Positions 1 through 8,643 of a stretch of 63,587 nt of DNA are shown here, piece by piece. The notes under the pieces were generated by a model. It was not told where the DNA came from. It saw only the letters and a list, made by a program, of their open reading frames with translations, and did not search any database. A program made the position numbers and the translations under genes. Source of the stretch: an uncultured Spartobacteria bacterium (GTDB taxonomy: Bacteria > Verrucomicrobiota > Verrucomicrobiia > Chthoniobacterales > Chthoniobacteraceae); the NCBI GenBank assembly GCA_903882875.1, contig CAIRYQ010000009.1:1-63587 (forward strand), written 5' to 3'. Position 1 is the first letter of the stretch. Each line of letters begins with the position of its first letter.

Positions 1-111
1 TCTCTCGCCGACCTGCGCTCCAAGCTCATGCGCTACATCCGCCAATACAATAAAACGGCAACCCCAATCAAATGGACTTACTCCAATCCCAAACAAAGAA
101 TCAAACCGTAG
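1..111 (+). CDS. IS630-family transposase, C-terminal fragment
   Basis: This is the last 36 codons of an open frame that enters from the left edge and ends at TAG 109-111. The residues (RSKLMRYIRQYNK, then IKWTYSNPKQRIKP) resemble the C-terminus of IS630-type DDE transposases, where a helix precedes an 'IKWTY' segment. The DDE catalytic residues would lie upstream of the window. Whether the element is intact cannot be judged, and no terminal inverted repeat was identified just downstream. Confidence 0.7.
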   Translation, partial: SLADLRSKLMRYIRQYNKTATPIKWTYSNPKQRIKP

Positions 112-123
112 CTGATTCATGTG

Positions 124-303
124 TTACGTTGCACTAGTGCCTTTCCAGTTTTGCGCAATGGCGTCGGCCGTTATAGCTGAGGCAGCCTTCCTCACCTCTT
201 CCCGAAGGTCTGGTGGCACAAGGTCTCGAAGGTTTGTTTCCCTTTGCGGTGGCTTGGCAGGTTTGCTCGGCGATGAGCCGAAGAGTTTCTTCCAGAAGCT
301 CAT
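124..303 (-). CDS. small protein with MSFWKKLF N-terminus, unrecognised
   Basis: This is a 59-residue ORF read from ATG 303. It is charged and proline-rich at the start and helical at the end. I do not recognise it. Its first eight residues (MSFWKKLF) equal those of the upstream neighbour at 914, and 20 bases around the two start codons are identical, which suggests local duplication of a start region. A longer reading from ATG 414 overlaps the stop of the neighbour (ATGA, 411-414) and would allow translational coupling, so the true start is open. No clear ribosome binding site precedes ATG 303. Confidence 0.4.
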   Translation of the reverse strand: MSFWKKLFGSSPSKPAKPPQRETNLRDLVPPDLREEVRKAASAITADAIAQNWKGTSAT

Positions 304-410
304 GGTGTTGTTGTGTTGTTGTTTGGTTCGTTGTTGTGTGCGTGGAGAAACGCCGCCCCCCAAGCTTCTCAGCGACGGCGAGGCGTGGCGGCGCAAATTA
401 GACATTGCGG

Positions 411-914
411 TCATTTTGGTTTCCAGACGTGGGAACGTTTTATCTGCGTGTGTGGGTCAATCTGGATACCGAAATCTGCCCTTAAATGCAGAAGCATTTC
501 TGGGTGAAGATCGGGACACCAGAACAGGTGGTAGAAGTCACGGTTATTGCATGATGACGTTCCACATTGGCCGCCAAGAAGACGTTGTTTCGGGCCTCCA
601 CCAGCCCTGTCGGTCATAAATGAAATATGGCCTGCTCCGATTGCCGAATACGTGGCAAGTGACAACATCAGCCCACCGGCGCAATACTGACGGCACTCTG
701 GACAGACGCCCATTAGGCCGTTGTTGAACAGGTCTGTCATCTCCGAGTTTGGAACTCCGCGCGCCATCAATTCCTTGCTCAAACGTTCGGCCATGTCCGG
801 TATTTGAGTCAACGGGATGCGGCAATATGCGGCACCTACTGCCGCACTCGGAACGAACTCAGCAGGCGATGCTGTCCGCCAACTGGGCTTAAAAAGTTTC
901 TTCCAGAAGCTCAT
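411..914 (-). CDS. hypothetical cysteine-containing protein
   Basis: This 167-residue protein is not recognised. It has an MSFWKKLF start, a CPECRQYC stretch near residue 75 and a QCGTSSCNN stretch near residue 118, together a possible metal-binding set. It has no signal peptide or convincing membrane segment. It lies next to the transposase fragment, and base composition here is lower in GC than the housekeeping genes further right, so it may be acquired DNA. The following ORF on the same strand overlaps its stop codon. Confidence 0.45.
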   Translation of the reverse strand: MSFWKKLFKPSWRTASPAEFVPSAAVGAAYCRIPLTQIPDMAERLSKELMARGVPNSEMTDLFNNGLMGVCPECRQYCAGGLMLSLATYSAIGAGHISFMTDRAGGGPKQRLLGGQCGTSSCNNRDFYHLFWCPDLHPEMLLHLRADFGIQIDPHTQIKRSHVWKPK

Positions 915-1216
915 ATTGTTTTTCTGCTAGGAATTTGCTTTCGCGCCCGCCGCGCCGTGGACGGTCAGAACTCGGACGCGCGTCGGGGGAGTGAGGGGTT
1001 GAGAAAGGATGAAGCAGGCTTCCGGTGCTGCTCCGAGAGCCGGATTTCCGGGGGTGAGACTCCGTTGTGGCGGGATTCATGCGCTCAAGCGTTGTTTTCG
1101 AGCATGAGCATCCGCGCCGCTTTGCCAAGCATTGTTTCGGCAGCGGGCTTTGGTGGGGTGCTGTCATCCGTGCCTTGCCCCCCAAGGATCATGCGCCTAC
1201 CGTCTCATCGTATCCG
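915..1216. other. intergenic stretch, nothing recognised
   Basis: This is about 300 bases between the start of the minus-strand hypothetical gene and the start of the DUF1549/DUF1553 gene. Open frames run through it because of high GC, including an upstream extension of the next gene from 1067, but none looks like a protein. It should hold divergent promoters. No clear -35/-10 pair, hairpin or RNA gene was seen. Confidence 0.5.
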
Positions 1217-3412
1217 ATGAAGCGCCTGCTCCCCTTTTTCCTCACGTTCGCCCTTTCCTTGATGCCGCTCTGCGCGGCGGAAGTTTCATTTCGCAATCAC
1301 GTGCAGCCGATTCTCGCGAAGACGGGGTGTTCGTCGGGGGCTTGCCACGGGGCGGCGGCGGGGCAGGGGGGATTCAAGCTTTCGCTGCGCGGGTATGACA
1401 ATGAGGGGGACTGGCTCACGCTCACGCGCGGGGCGTTCGGGCGGCGCATCAGCACGACGGACCCGGCGCGGTCGCTGCTGCTGATGAAGACGACGGCGGC
1501 GGTGCCGCACAAGGGCGGGGAGCGGTTCAAGGTGCATTCGCCGGAGTGGGAGACGCTCGTGGAGTGGGTCGCGCAGGGCGCGCGCGGGCCGAGCGCGGAC
1601 GATGTGAAAATCGAGCGCATCGAGGTGCTGCCGCCGACGGTGCGGCTGAAGGCGGGGCAGGTGCAGCAGTTTGCGGTGAAGGCGCATTTTTCCGACGGAC
1701 ACGACGAGGACGTGACGCGCTATGCGAAATACACGGCGACGAATCAGACGGTGGTGAATGTGGACGACCTCGGCAAAGTGACGGTGGTCGGCCACGGCGA
1801 GAGCGCGGTGACGGCGTGGTTTTTGCAGAAGATCACGTTCGCGACGGTGGAGTCGCCGTTTGAAAACGAGGTCGCGCCGGAGGTGTTCACGGGTGCGCCG
1901 CGGCGGAACTGGATTGACGATCTCGTGCTGGAAAAATTGCGCGAACTGAACATCCCGCCGTCGGCGCGCTGCACGGATGAGGAGTTTCTGCGGCGCGTTT
2001 ATCTCGACACGATCGGCGTGCTGCCGACTGCCAGCGAGGTGCGCGCTTTTCTCGCGGACGTGAGCACGGGCAAGCGCGACCGCGTGATCGAGCAGGTGCT
2101 GAAGCGGCCGGAATTCACGGACTACTGGGCCTACAAATGGAGCGACCTTTTGCTCGTGACGAAGCGCAAGCTGCCGCTGCCGGCGGTGTGGGCGTATTAC
2201 AAATGGATCCGCGATCAGGTCGCGACGAACACGCCGTGGGATCAGTTTGCGCGGCGCCTGCTCATGGCGCGCGGGAGCACGCTGGAGAATGGCGCGGCGA
2301 ATTATTTCGTGATGACGCCCGACCCGCGCGATCTCTCGGAGAAGACTTCGGTGACTTTTCTCGGCATCTCGACGAACTGCGCGCGCTGCCACAATCACCC
2401 GATGGAGAAGTGGACGAACAACGACTACTACGGCTACGCCAATCTGTTCGCTCGGGTGCGGTTCAAAAATGGCACGGGCGGCGATGGCGACCGCATCGTG
2501 TTCGCCGCGGATGACGGGGACCTCGTGCAGCCGCTCACGGGCAAACCGCAAGTGCCGCGTCCGCTCGCGGGAAAGGCGCTCGCGCAGGATTTTTCCGGCG
2601 ACCGTCGCGAAGCACTCGTCGAGTGGCTGACTGCGCCTGAGAATCCGTATTTTTCGCGCGCGATCACGAACCGCGTGTGGGCGAATTTCTTCGGCGTCGG
2701 ACTGGTCGAGGCCGTGGACGATATCCGCGAGACGAACCCGGCGAGCAACGAGGCGCTCTTTTCCGCCGCGGCAAAATGGCTGCGTAACAACCGCTACGAT
2801 CTGCGCGCGCTGATGCGGGAGATTTTGCAGAGCGAGACCTACCAGCGCAGCAGTGTCGCGCTCGCCGGGAACAAGGACGACTCGCGCTTTTACTCGCGCT
2901 ACTATCCGAAGCGGCTCATGGCCGAGGTGCTGCACGACGCGGTCGCGCAGGTCACGCAGGTGCCGACGATTTTCAAGACGAAGGATCCCTACGTGAACAA
3001 CGACAAGGGCGACGTATTCCCCGCAGGCTGGCGCGCGGTGCAGTTGCCAGATGTGAACACGGACAGCTATTTCACGCGCGTCTTCGGCCGTCCGCTGCGC
3101 GAGCAGACCTGCGAGTGCGAACGCACCGAGGAGCCGAACGTGACGCAGGCGTTGCACCTCGCGAACGGTGACACGCTCAACGCGAAGCTGCGCGATGCGT
3201 CGAGCATCGCTGCGAAAATCATCTCATCGAACAAGCCGGTCGCGGAGTGGCTGGAGGACGCATATCTTGCCGCGCTCGGGCGCAAGCCGACTTCGGATGA
3301 AGTGCAGTCTGTCGAGAGTGCGCTGGCAGGTGCGAAAGAGGAGAAGCGTGCGGTCGTCGAGGATGTGCTCTGGGCGCTGATGAGCAGCCGGGAGTTCATT
3401 TTCAATCATTGA
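1217..3412 (+). CDS. secreted DUF1549/DUF1553 protein with cytochrome-like motif and Ig-like domain
   Basis: This is a 731-residue exported protein of the family abundant in Planctomycetes and Verrucomicrobia (often labelled PSD1/PSCyt). Start 1217 is chosen because it gives a signal peptide (MKRLLPFFLTFALSLMPLCA); the 50 upstream codons look spurious. An early CSSGACH element (about residue 39) resembles the cytochrome-like N-terminal region. Residues 130-215 look like a Big_2/Ig-like domain. DUF1549 follows and contains a perfect CARCH heme-type motif in NCARCHNHP, then DUF1553 at the C-terminus (YYPKRLMAEVLHDAV). The family function is not established, though it is often linked to polysaccharide use. 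The usual DUF1501 partner gene is not adjacent. Confidence 0.88.
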   Translation: MKRLLPFFLTFALSLMPLCAAEVSFRNHVQPILAKTGCSSGACHGAAAGQGGFKLSLRGYDNEGDWLTLTRGAFGRRISTTDPARSLLLMKTTAAVPHKGGERFKVHSPEWETLVEWVAQGARGPSADDVKIERIEVLPPTVRLKAGQVQQFAVKAHFSDGHDEDVTRYAKYTATNQTVVNVDDLGKVTVVGHGESAVTAWFLQKITFATVESPFENEVAPEVFTGAPRRNWIDDLVLEKLRELNIPPSARCTDEEFLRRVYLDTIGVLPTASEVRAFLADVSTGKRDRVIEQVLKRPEFTDYWAYKWSDLLLVTKRKLPLPAVWAYYKWIRDQVATNTPWDQFARRLLMARGSTLENGAANYFVMTPDPRDLSEKTSVTFLGISTNCARCHNHPMEKWTNNDYYGYANLFARVRFKNGTGGDGDRIVFAADDGDLVQPLTGKPQVPRPLAGKALAQDFSGDRREALVEWLTAPENPYFSRAITNRVWANFFGVGLVEAVDDIRETNPASNEALFSAAAKWLRNNRYDLRALMREILQSETYQRSSVALAGNKDDSRFYSRYYPKRLMAEVLHDAVAQVTQVPTIFKTKDPYVNNDKGDVFPAGWRAVQLPDVNTDSYFTRVFGRPLREQTCECERTEEPNVTQALHLANGDTLNAKLRDASSIAAKIISSNKPVAEWLEDAYLAALGRKPTSDEVQSVESALAGAKEEKRAVVEDVLWALMSSREFIFNH

Positions 3413-3599
3413 GCGGGCGGCGCACTCACTTCATTGCAGCGAGTGCATCGGTGGCGCGCAGAACGCCGGAACGCACTGCCCTTTGCAAGCTGGTTTGGGG
3501 TGCGCTGTGAGGATCCTTTTGAAAATGCGGGGATGCGGAAGATCGTGGCCGGGCTGATTCTGCTTGCCTTGGCATCCGGCTGGGTGCTCGCCTCGGCGC

Positions 3600-4076
3600 A
3601 TGGACGCTCCCGACACACCCACACCTCCGCCCGCAGATCAACCGGACAAGAAGGCACGGGCCACACGCATCGCCGAAAAGGCGAAGAACATCATCATCAT
3701 CATCGCGGTGCTCGTCGCGGTGCTGATTTACTTCGGCCAGAAAATCATGATGGGAAAGCGATACAAGGTGAGCGACAAGGAGTCGGTGAACTATTCGGAG
3801 AAGGCGACGGAGGAGGATGCGAAGAAGCTCGGCGAAATCCTCAAGACCGGCGGCTATTTTGACGGTTCAAAGGAGGTGGATGTTCTGCTGAAGAAAGGGG
3901 ACAAGGAAGGCACCGTGGTGTCATTCGTGATCAGCGGGCTCGGGAAGGACGACGCGATCGAAAAGGCGTTCAAGCTAATCGGCGAGGGCATCGCCGAAAA
4001 GGGATTTGGCAAGCCGATGACTGTCCGGCTGATTGATTCGCACCTGAACACCTTGAAGGACGTGAAGCTGGAGTAG
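3600..4076 (+). CDS. single-pass membrane protein, unrecognised
   Basis: This is a 158-residue protein. A proline-rich cytoplasmic-type N-terminus and a basic stretch (KKARATRIAEKAK) lead into one transmembrane helix with five consecutive isoleucines (IIIIIAVLVAVLIYFG, about residues 31-46), followed by a charged domain of about 110 residues. I chose ATG 3600 over 3564 because the longer start adds an unlikely segment. The soluble domain (YFDGSKEVDVLLKKGD) is not a family I can name. It lies about 190 bp after the DUF1549/DUF1553 gene on the same strand, and co-transcription is possible. Confidence 0.6.
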   Translation: MDAPDTPTPPPADQPDKKARATRIAEKAKNIIIIIAVLVAVLIYFGQKIMMGKRYKVSDKESVNYSEKATEEDAKKLGEILKTGGYFDGSKEVDVLLKKGDKEGTVVSFVISGLGKDDAIEKAFKLIGEGIAEKGFGKPMTVRLIDSHLNTLKDVKLE

Positions 4077-4339
4077 GTGCGCACGGTGCGCGCCAGCGGA
4101 GATTCCGCACTTCCACATCCGGCGGGCATCCATCTCGCGTCCCTTTTCATCGTGGCCGCGCTTCTTGTGACTTGCACGCGCACGGTGCCGAAGGTGCAGC
4201 TTCACGCTTGGCGATCCTTCCGCGTCGCCGCAGGTCACGCCGGATGCCGGTGCGTTGAATCGCACGATTGTCCATGTCGCGCATTGCCAAAGTGCGCGAA
4301 AGCAGCCTAGTTCGCGGCGAAATCCAACCCGTCACGATT

Positions 4340-4426
4340 ATGGCCAAAGGCAACAACAGTCACAAAAAGGAAACGAAGAAGCCGAAGAAGGAAAAGCCGA
4401 AGGCACCGCCCTCGACCCGCCGATAA
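4340..4426 (+). CDS. 28-residue lysine-rich small protein (MAKGNNS type)
   Basis: This is a very short ORF with product beginning MAKGNNSHKKETKKPKKEK. It is almost entirely Lys, Pro, Glu and polar residues. I recall short proteins of similar sequence ('MAKGNNSQK...') annotated in many unrelated bacteria, which makes a real gene more likely than chance. The composition suggests a disordered nucleic-acid-binding or chaperone-like peptide, but no function is known to me. It converges on the ABC binding-protein gene, whose stop lies 16 bp away. Confidence 0.55.
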   Translation: MAKGNNSHKKETKKPKKEKPKAPPSTRR

Positions 4427-4442
4427 GACAGGCTCCGCGCGG

Positions 4443-6059
4443 CTACTTTCCTGCGCGCGCGAGTTCCTCCGCGCGGCGGTAGGTCGTGCGAAAATGATCG
4501 GCGAGTTCCTTCGCAAGGCGCACCTGTGCGATTTTTGGCGCACCGCTCGCGACGGCGTCGCGGATGCGTGTCGAGACGGCTGCGTAGTCCACGGCGGTCA
4601 CATCCTCGAATGAGGCGAGCGCCTCGGGCGGAAATTTTCCGGTGCGTGCCCGAACGTCGCAGAGGGCCGACCATGCGGCGGTGAGTTCGCGGTGCGTGTC
4701 TATGCACATCACGCGGACGACGAATGCGATCGCATTGAAATAGGGAGCGGTGCGTTTGCCGACATAGGTGAAGTGCTTCGCGGCCTCGTAGGGCAGCACG
4801 TCGGGATCGCTGCGCCGCGCGCGAAAATTTTCACCGTAGAGTTCCGGCAGCATCGGGAGGCGGCGCAGCGAGCGCTGGCGCGGGCCGCCGGGTGCGCCGG
4901 CTTTCCAGCCCCAGATTTTCTGGCCGTCGGTCATGACGAACTCGATGAACTTTTTCCCAAGTTCCGGATGCGGTGCGCCGCGCAGGAGCGCGATGGGATC
5001 GGTGCCGTACGATGTGCCGCCTTTCGCATCGGTGTAGCCGATACGTGAGGAGCTGTCGGCGCGGCGGACGGTCTCGCTTTGGAAGCGTCCGTAGAAATCA
5101 ATCGTCATGCCCGCGGCGGCCTCGCCGGCTTCCACGTCGAGCGCGATTTTCGAGGAGGAGTCGGTGAAGTAGCGCGCATTTGCGCCGATGCGCTGGAGCA
5201 GACGCATGGCGCGGGTCCAGCCCTCATGCGTGATGCGCGTCTCGTCCGCACCGGGCTCCGTGGCGACGATGTTCATCTGTTGCTGCACGAGCATTTCGAG
5301 GGCTTTGTTCGCCGAGCCGCTTTGGACGGGATTCGCAATGGCGAGCGCGCGAAAGTAGCGCGGGTCTGCGAGGTCGCCCCATTCGTGCGGTTCGGGGAGG
5401 CCGAGGCGCGTGAGCTGGTCGCGGTTGTAGGCGATGCCGAAGGCGCCGAGCGTCGTGCCCAGCCAGCGGCCTTTCTCGTCGTAGTATGGCTCGCCGCCGA
5501 GGGTCGGCGGGATGGATTTTCCGACGCCGAAAATCTCCGGGTGCGCGGCGATGTAGCCGCAGTCCACGAGCAGGCCGACGGAGGCCATCTTGATGAAATC
5601 GTAAGAGCCGCCGCCGAAGAACACGTCAATCTTCGCGCCGACATTGGACGCGAGAAATGCGCGCCGGGCGGCCTGGCGCTGCGTGTCCGCGGCGGACGAA
5701 TCCGCGAGGACCGTGCGCGGGTCGAGGCAGCCTTCCTTCGCGTCGTTGTCCCACGTTTTTCCCAGCGCACCTTTCCAGTGCGCCTCGAATGCCGCGCCGT
5801 ATGCGCTGTTGAGATAGAGCGTGCTCTCGCTCGTGCCGCCGGGCGTGTACCATTCGACGACGACGGTGCGGCCCGTCTTTGCTCGATACCATACGCGGAA
5901 TGCCTCGCTGAATTCCGAGCGGATGGCCTCGTTGTGTGGCGTGATGATGGCGAGCGTGTCCTGCCCCTTGAGCCTCGCCTCGTCGCCACGCGGACGCATG
6001 AGGATTGGCCCGAGCACGACTGCGAGGAGCGCGGCGAGCAGCGCGAGATTCTTGCCCAT
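4443..6059 (-). CDS. ABC transporter substrate-binding protein, iron/polyamine type
   Basis: This 538-residue protein has an N-terminal hydrophobic segment (MGKNLALLAALLAVVLGPILM) that serves as a signal peptide or anchor. The rest is a family-1 type solute-binding fold (TLAIITPHNEAIRSEF, VFFGGGSYDF, GIAYNRDQL, AAGMTIDFYG), like the Fe(III)-binding AfuA/FbpA group, and is longer than the usual 330-350 residues. It starts one base after the stop of the ATPase gene, so the two form an operon. No permease gene follows; the next ORF is a tiny convergent one. The substrate cannot be deduced from sequence alone. Confidence 0.82.
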   Translation of the reverse strand: MGKNLALLAALLAVVLGPILMRPRGDEARLKGQDTLAIITPHNEAIRSEFSEAFRVWYRAKTGRTVVVEWYTPGGTSESTLYLNSAYGAAFEAHWKGALGKTWDNDAKEGCLDPRTVLADSSAADTQRQAARRAFLASNVGAKIDVFFGGGSYDFIKMASVGLLVDCGYIAAHPEIFGVGKSIPPTLGGEPYYDEKGRWLGTTLGAFGIAYNRDQLTRLGLPEPHEWGDLADPRYFRALAIANPVQSGSANKALEMLVQQQMNIVATEPGADETRITHEGWTRAMRLLQRIGANARYFTDSSSKIALDVEAGEAAAGMTIDFYGRFQSETVRRADSSSRIGYTDAKGGTSYGTDPIALLRGAPHPELGKKFIEFVMTDGQKIWGWKAGAPGGPRQRSLRRLPMLPELYGENFRARRSDPDVLPYEAAKHFTYVGKRTAPYFNAIAFVVRVMCIDTHRELTAAWSALCDVRARTGKFPPEALASFEDVTAVDYAAVSTRIRDAVASGAPKIAQVRLAKELADHFRTTYRRAEELARAGK

Positions 6060-6060
6060 G

Positions 6061-7122
6061 TCACGCGGGGAGCACGATCACGTCTGCGGGATCGGCGCTG
6101 GCAAAAAGCGCGCCCTGATCGTTGCCGAATGCGAAGCGCGGATTGAGTTCGAAAATCTTCAGCGTATGTTCGCCGGCGGCAAAGCGGTACTGCGCCATTT
6201 CGCCGAGATAGACGCGTTCGCGGATCGAGCCCGCGATGGAATTTTCCACCGGCGCAGCCGTGTGCAGCCGCAGGGCCTCGGGTCGGATGCTGAGGACGAC
6301 GTGCTGGCCTTTCGCGGGGAGCCATCCGTGCGCGCTGCCGGAGAAGCGACCAAGCGCGGTCTCCACCACGGGCGAGGAGCCCGCAGCCGTGACGGTGCCC
6401 TCGATGAAATTCGTCTCGCCCATGAAATCCGCGACGAAGCGCGAGGCCGGCTGGCGATAGACTTCCGCGGGCGCACCGGACTGGCGGATGTGCCCGCCTT
6501 CCATCACCGCGATGCGGTCGCCGACGCTGAGCGCCTCCTTTTGGTCGTGCGTGACGTAGATGGCCGTGAGCCCGGCCTCCTGGCAGATGCGGCGGATTTC
6601 GCCGCGCATCTCGATGCGGAGTTTCGTGTCGAGATTCGAGAGCGGTTCGTCGAGGAGCAGGCAGCGCGGACGGATGACCATCGCGCGGGCAAGCGCGACG
6701 CGCTGCTGCTGGCCGCCGGAGAGCTGGTTGATCTTGCGTGCGGCGTATTCGCCCATCCTTACCGAATCGAGCGCCGCGCGGACGCGCTGGTCGATTTCCA
6801 CGCGCGGCACTTTCCGCTCCTCGAGGCCGAACGCGACATTCTGCGCGACCGTCATGTGCGGCCACAGCGCGTAGCTCTGGAACATCATGCCCGTGTTGCG
6901 CCGGTGCGGCGGCAGCGAGGTCACATCCTCGTCGCCGAAGAAAATTTTCCCGCCGTCCGGGGGATAGAATCCCGCGATGCTGCGCAGGAGCGTCGTCTTT
7001 CCGCAGCCGCTTGGGCCGAGGAGGAAAAAAATCTCACCGGGATTGATGGTGAGGTTCAGCGAATGCAGCGCGATGCTGTCGCCGAAACGTTTGGTGAGAT
7101 TTTCGATACGGATGGAGATCAC
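6061..7122 (-). CDS. ABC transporter ATP-binding protein, FbpC/PotA type
   Basis: This is a 353-residue ATPase read from GTG 7122, where the family N-terminus ISIRIENLTKRFG begins; longer readings add unlikely sequence. It has Walker A GPSGCGKTTLL (about 37), signature LSGGQQQRVALARAM (about 135), Walker B CLLLDEPLSNLD, an H-loop THDQKEAL and a C-terminal TOBE-like region. It belongs to the spermidine/putrescine, iron and sulfate importer class. It is the first gene of a two-gene operon with the binding protein and would drive import through a permease that is not encoded nearby. Confidence 0.9.
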   Translation of the reverse strand: MISIRIENLTKRFGDSIALHSLNLTINPGEIFFLLGPSGCGKTTLLRSIAGFYPPDGGKIFFGDEDVTSLPPHRRNTGMMFQSYALWPHMTVAQNVAFGLEERKVPRVEIDQRVRAALDSVRMGEYAARKINQLSGGQQQRVALARAMVIRPRCLLLDEPLSNLDTKLRIEMRGEIRRICQEAGLTAIYVTHDQKEALSVGDRIAVMEGGHIRQSGAPAEVYRQPASRFVADFMGETNFIEGTVTAAGSSPVVETALGRFSGSAHGWLPAKGQHVVLSIRPEALRLHTAAPVENSIAGSIRERVYLGEMAQYRFAAGEHTLKIFELNPRFAFGNDQGALFASADPADVIVLPA

Positions 7123-7433
7123 GGGGTCCCGCGCTTGTAGCGGGGCATTTCGGAAATGGCAAACGCGCACGGCTCCGTTCGTGCGGCGTGAATTTCCGCG
7201 CCGCAGGATGCCGGTTCGCGTCGGCATTTGCGCTCTGTGCGCAAAAGGAGGGCGGTATTTGCGCGAGGAACAAAAAGATTTTCGGACCGTTTTGACGTGT
7301 CCAAAACCCGCTTTCACAGAGCTACGGCACGCCGTGTTTCCCCGGCGAACAATGGCCGCTCCTTATTAAAACACGGCAGCCGTGTCTTTTTCCTAGCAAG
7401 CGGGGGCGCTTCTCGCGTATTTCCTTCGGGCAG
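7123..7433. promoter_or_regulatory. divergent intergenic region
   Basis: This is about 310 bases between the minus-strand ABC operon and the plus-strand FAD oxidoreductase, so promoters for both must lie here. It is less GC-rich in the middle (around 7260-7400) than the genes. I could not identify a reliable promoter, operator or riboswitch in it. Confidence 0.4.
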
Positions 7434-8615
7434 ATGATTCGCCGCGAATACCTCATCGTCGGTGCTGGCGCTGCCGCGGTGGCAGCGTGTGAAGCCATTC
7501 GTTCACTTGACCAGCGCCGGAGTATCATGATGATCAGTGCCGAGCCGCACCCTGGTGTGCAGCGCCCGGAGCTGCTCCAAGGGTTGCTTGGCGCAAAGGC
7601 GTCGCCCGTCGAAAAACTGCTCGTGCATGACGCGGCGTGGTTTTCGCGGATGAAGGTGGACCTGCGGCTGAACACGCTGGTCACGCAGTTCAGCATCGAG
7701 CAGCGCGCCGCGGTGCTCGCGACGGGGCAGGCGGTGAAATTTGAAAAGGCCTTGCTCGCGACTGGCAGCCGCGCGCGGCGTCCCGCGGTGGCGGGTGCGA
7801 ACCTCGGCAATGTTTTCTACATTCGCACGGCGCGCGATCTCTCCGGCCTGCGCGAGGTCGTGGAGACGGAGAAAAATGTCGTCGTCGTCGGCGGCGGATT
7901 CGTCGCGGCGGAGACGGCCGTGCTGCTGCGCAAGCTGAAGCTGAACGTCACGCTCATCACGCGCTCCGCCGCGGTGTGGACGCGCTTTTTCGATCTCGAT
8001 ACGGCAAACTGGCTGACGAATTATCTCATCGGCAACGGCGTGAAAGTGATGGTGAACGAGCACCTCAACGGCTTCGAGGGCCGCACCGTCCTCCAGCGCG
8101 TGCAGACGAAGAGCGGGCAGCGGATTGACACGACCGTCGCCGTCGTCGCGATGGGGTCGGAGCCGAATCTGCAGCTCGTCTCTGCTTCGCCGCTCTGGTC
8201 GCAGAACGGCTGCCCGGTCACCGAGCGTCTCGAGAGCGACGAACTCGGCATTTTCGCCGCAGGCGACATCGCCCTCTATCCAAACCCCGTGATGGGCGGC
8301 ATGAGGCGCGAGGAGCACTGGGAGGCCGCGCTGGCGATGGGCGCCGCCGCCGGCTACAACATGGCCGCGAAGAAGATGGTGAACTTCACCTTCATCCCGT
8401 GGCACCGGAGCCGGGTGTTCGACTTGGATTTCGATTTCGTCGGCGACTTCACGCGTCCGCCCACGCGCGTCGAGATGGAGGGCGACCGCGAGAAGAAACG
8501 GAAGTTCACATTGAAGTGCTACCAGCTCAACAAGCTCACCGGCGTCGTCTTTTGCAACGAGGACGAGAAGAAGGTGAAGGCGGTGCGTGCGGACTTCGCG
8601 AAGATGATCAAGTAG
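7434..8615 (+). CDS. FAD/NAD(P)-dependent pyridine nucleotide-disulfide-type oxidoreductase
   Basis: This is a 393-residue flavoprotein. Residues 7-20 (LIVGAGAAAVAACEAI) form the FAD-binding Rossmann motif. A second dinucleotide motif for NAD(P)H (VVVVGGGFVAAETA) lies near residue 145, and GIFAAGDIALYPNP near 275 is the conserved second FAD-contact motif. The layout matches ferredoxin/rubredoxin reductase and AIF-like proteins. No CxxC redox-active disulfide is visible, so it is not a glutathione or thioredoxin reductase. The partner acceptor is unknown and no ferredoxin gene is adjacent. Confidence 0.85.
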   Translation: MIRREYLIVGAGAAAVAACEAIRSLDQRRSIMMISAEPHPGVQRPELLQGLLGAKASPVEKLLVHDAAWFSRMKVDLRLNTLVTQFSIEQRAAVLATGQAVKFEKALLATGSRARRPAVAGANLGNVFYIRTARDLSGLREVVETEKNVVVVGGGFVAAETAVLLRKLKLNVTLITRSAAVWTRFFDLDTANWLTNYLIGNGVKVMVNEHLNGFEGRTVLQRVQTKSGQRIDTTVAVVAMGSEPNLQLVSASPLWSQNGCPVTERLESDELGIFAAGDIALYPNPVMGGMRREEHWEAALAMGAAAGYNMAAKKMVNFTFIPWHRSRVFDLDFDFVGDFTRPPTRVEMEGDREKKRKFTLKCYQLNKLTGVVFCNEDEKKVKAVRADFAKMIK

Positions 8616-8643
8616 GGGCCGATGGCCGCACTGCCGCCGCGCT

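Noticed and set aside
1286-3157. Long minus-strand open frame opposite the DUF1549/DUF1553 gene
   Set aside because: Arg/His-rich antisense shadow typical of high-GC coding DNA; the plus strand has clear domains.
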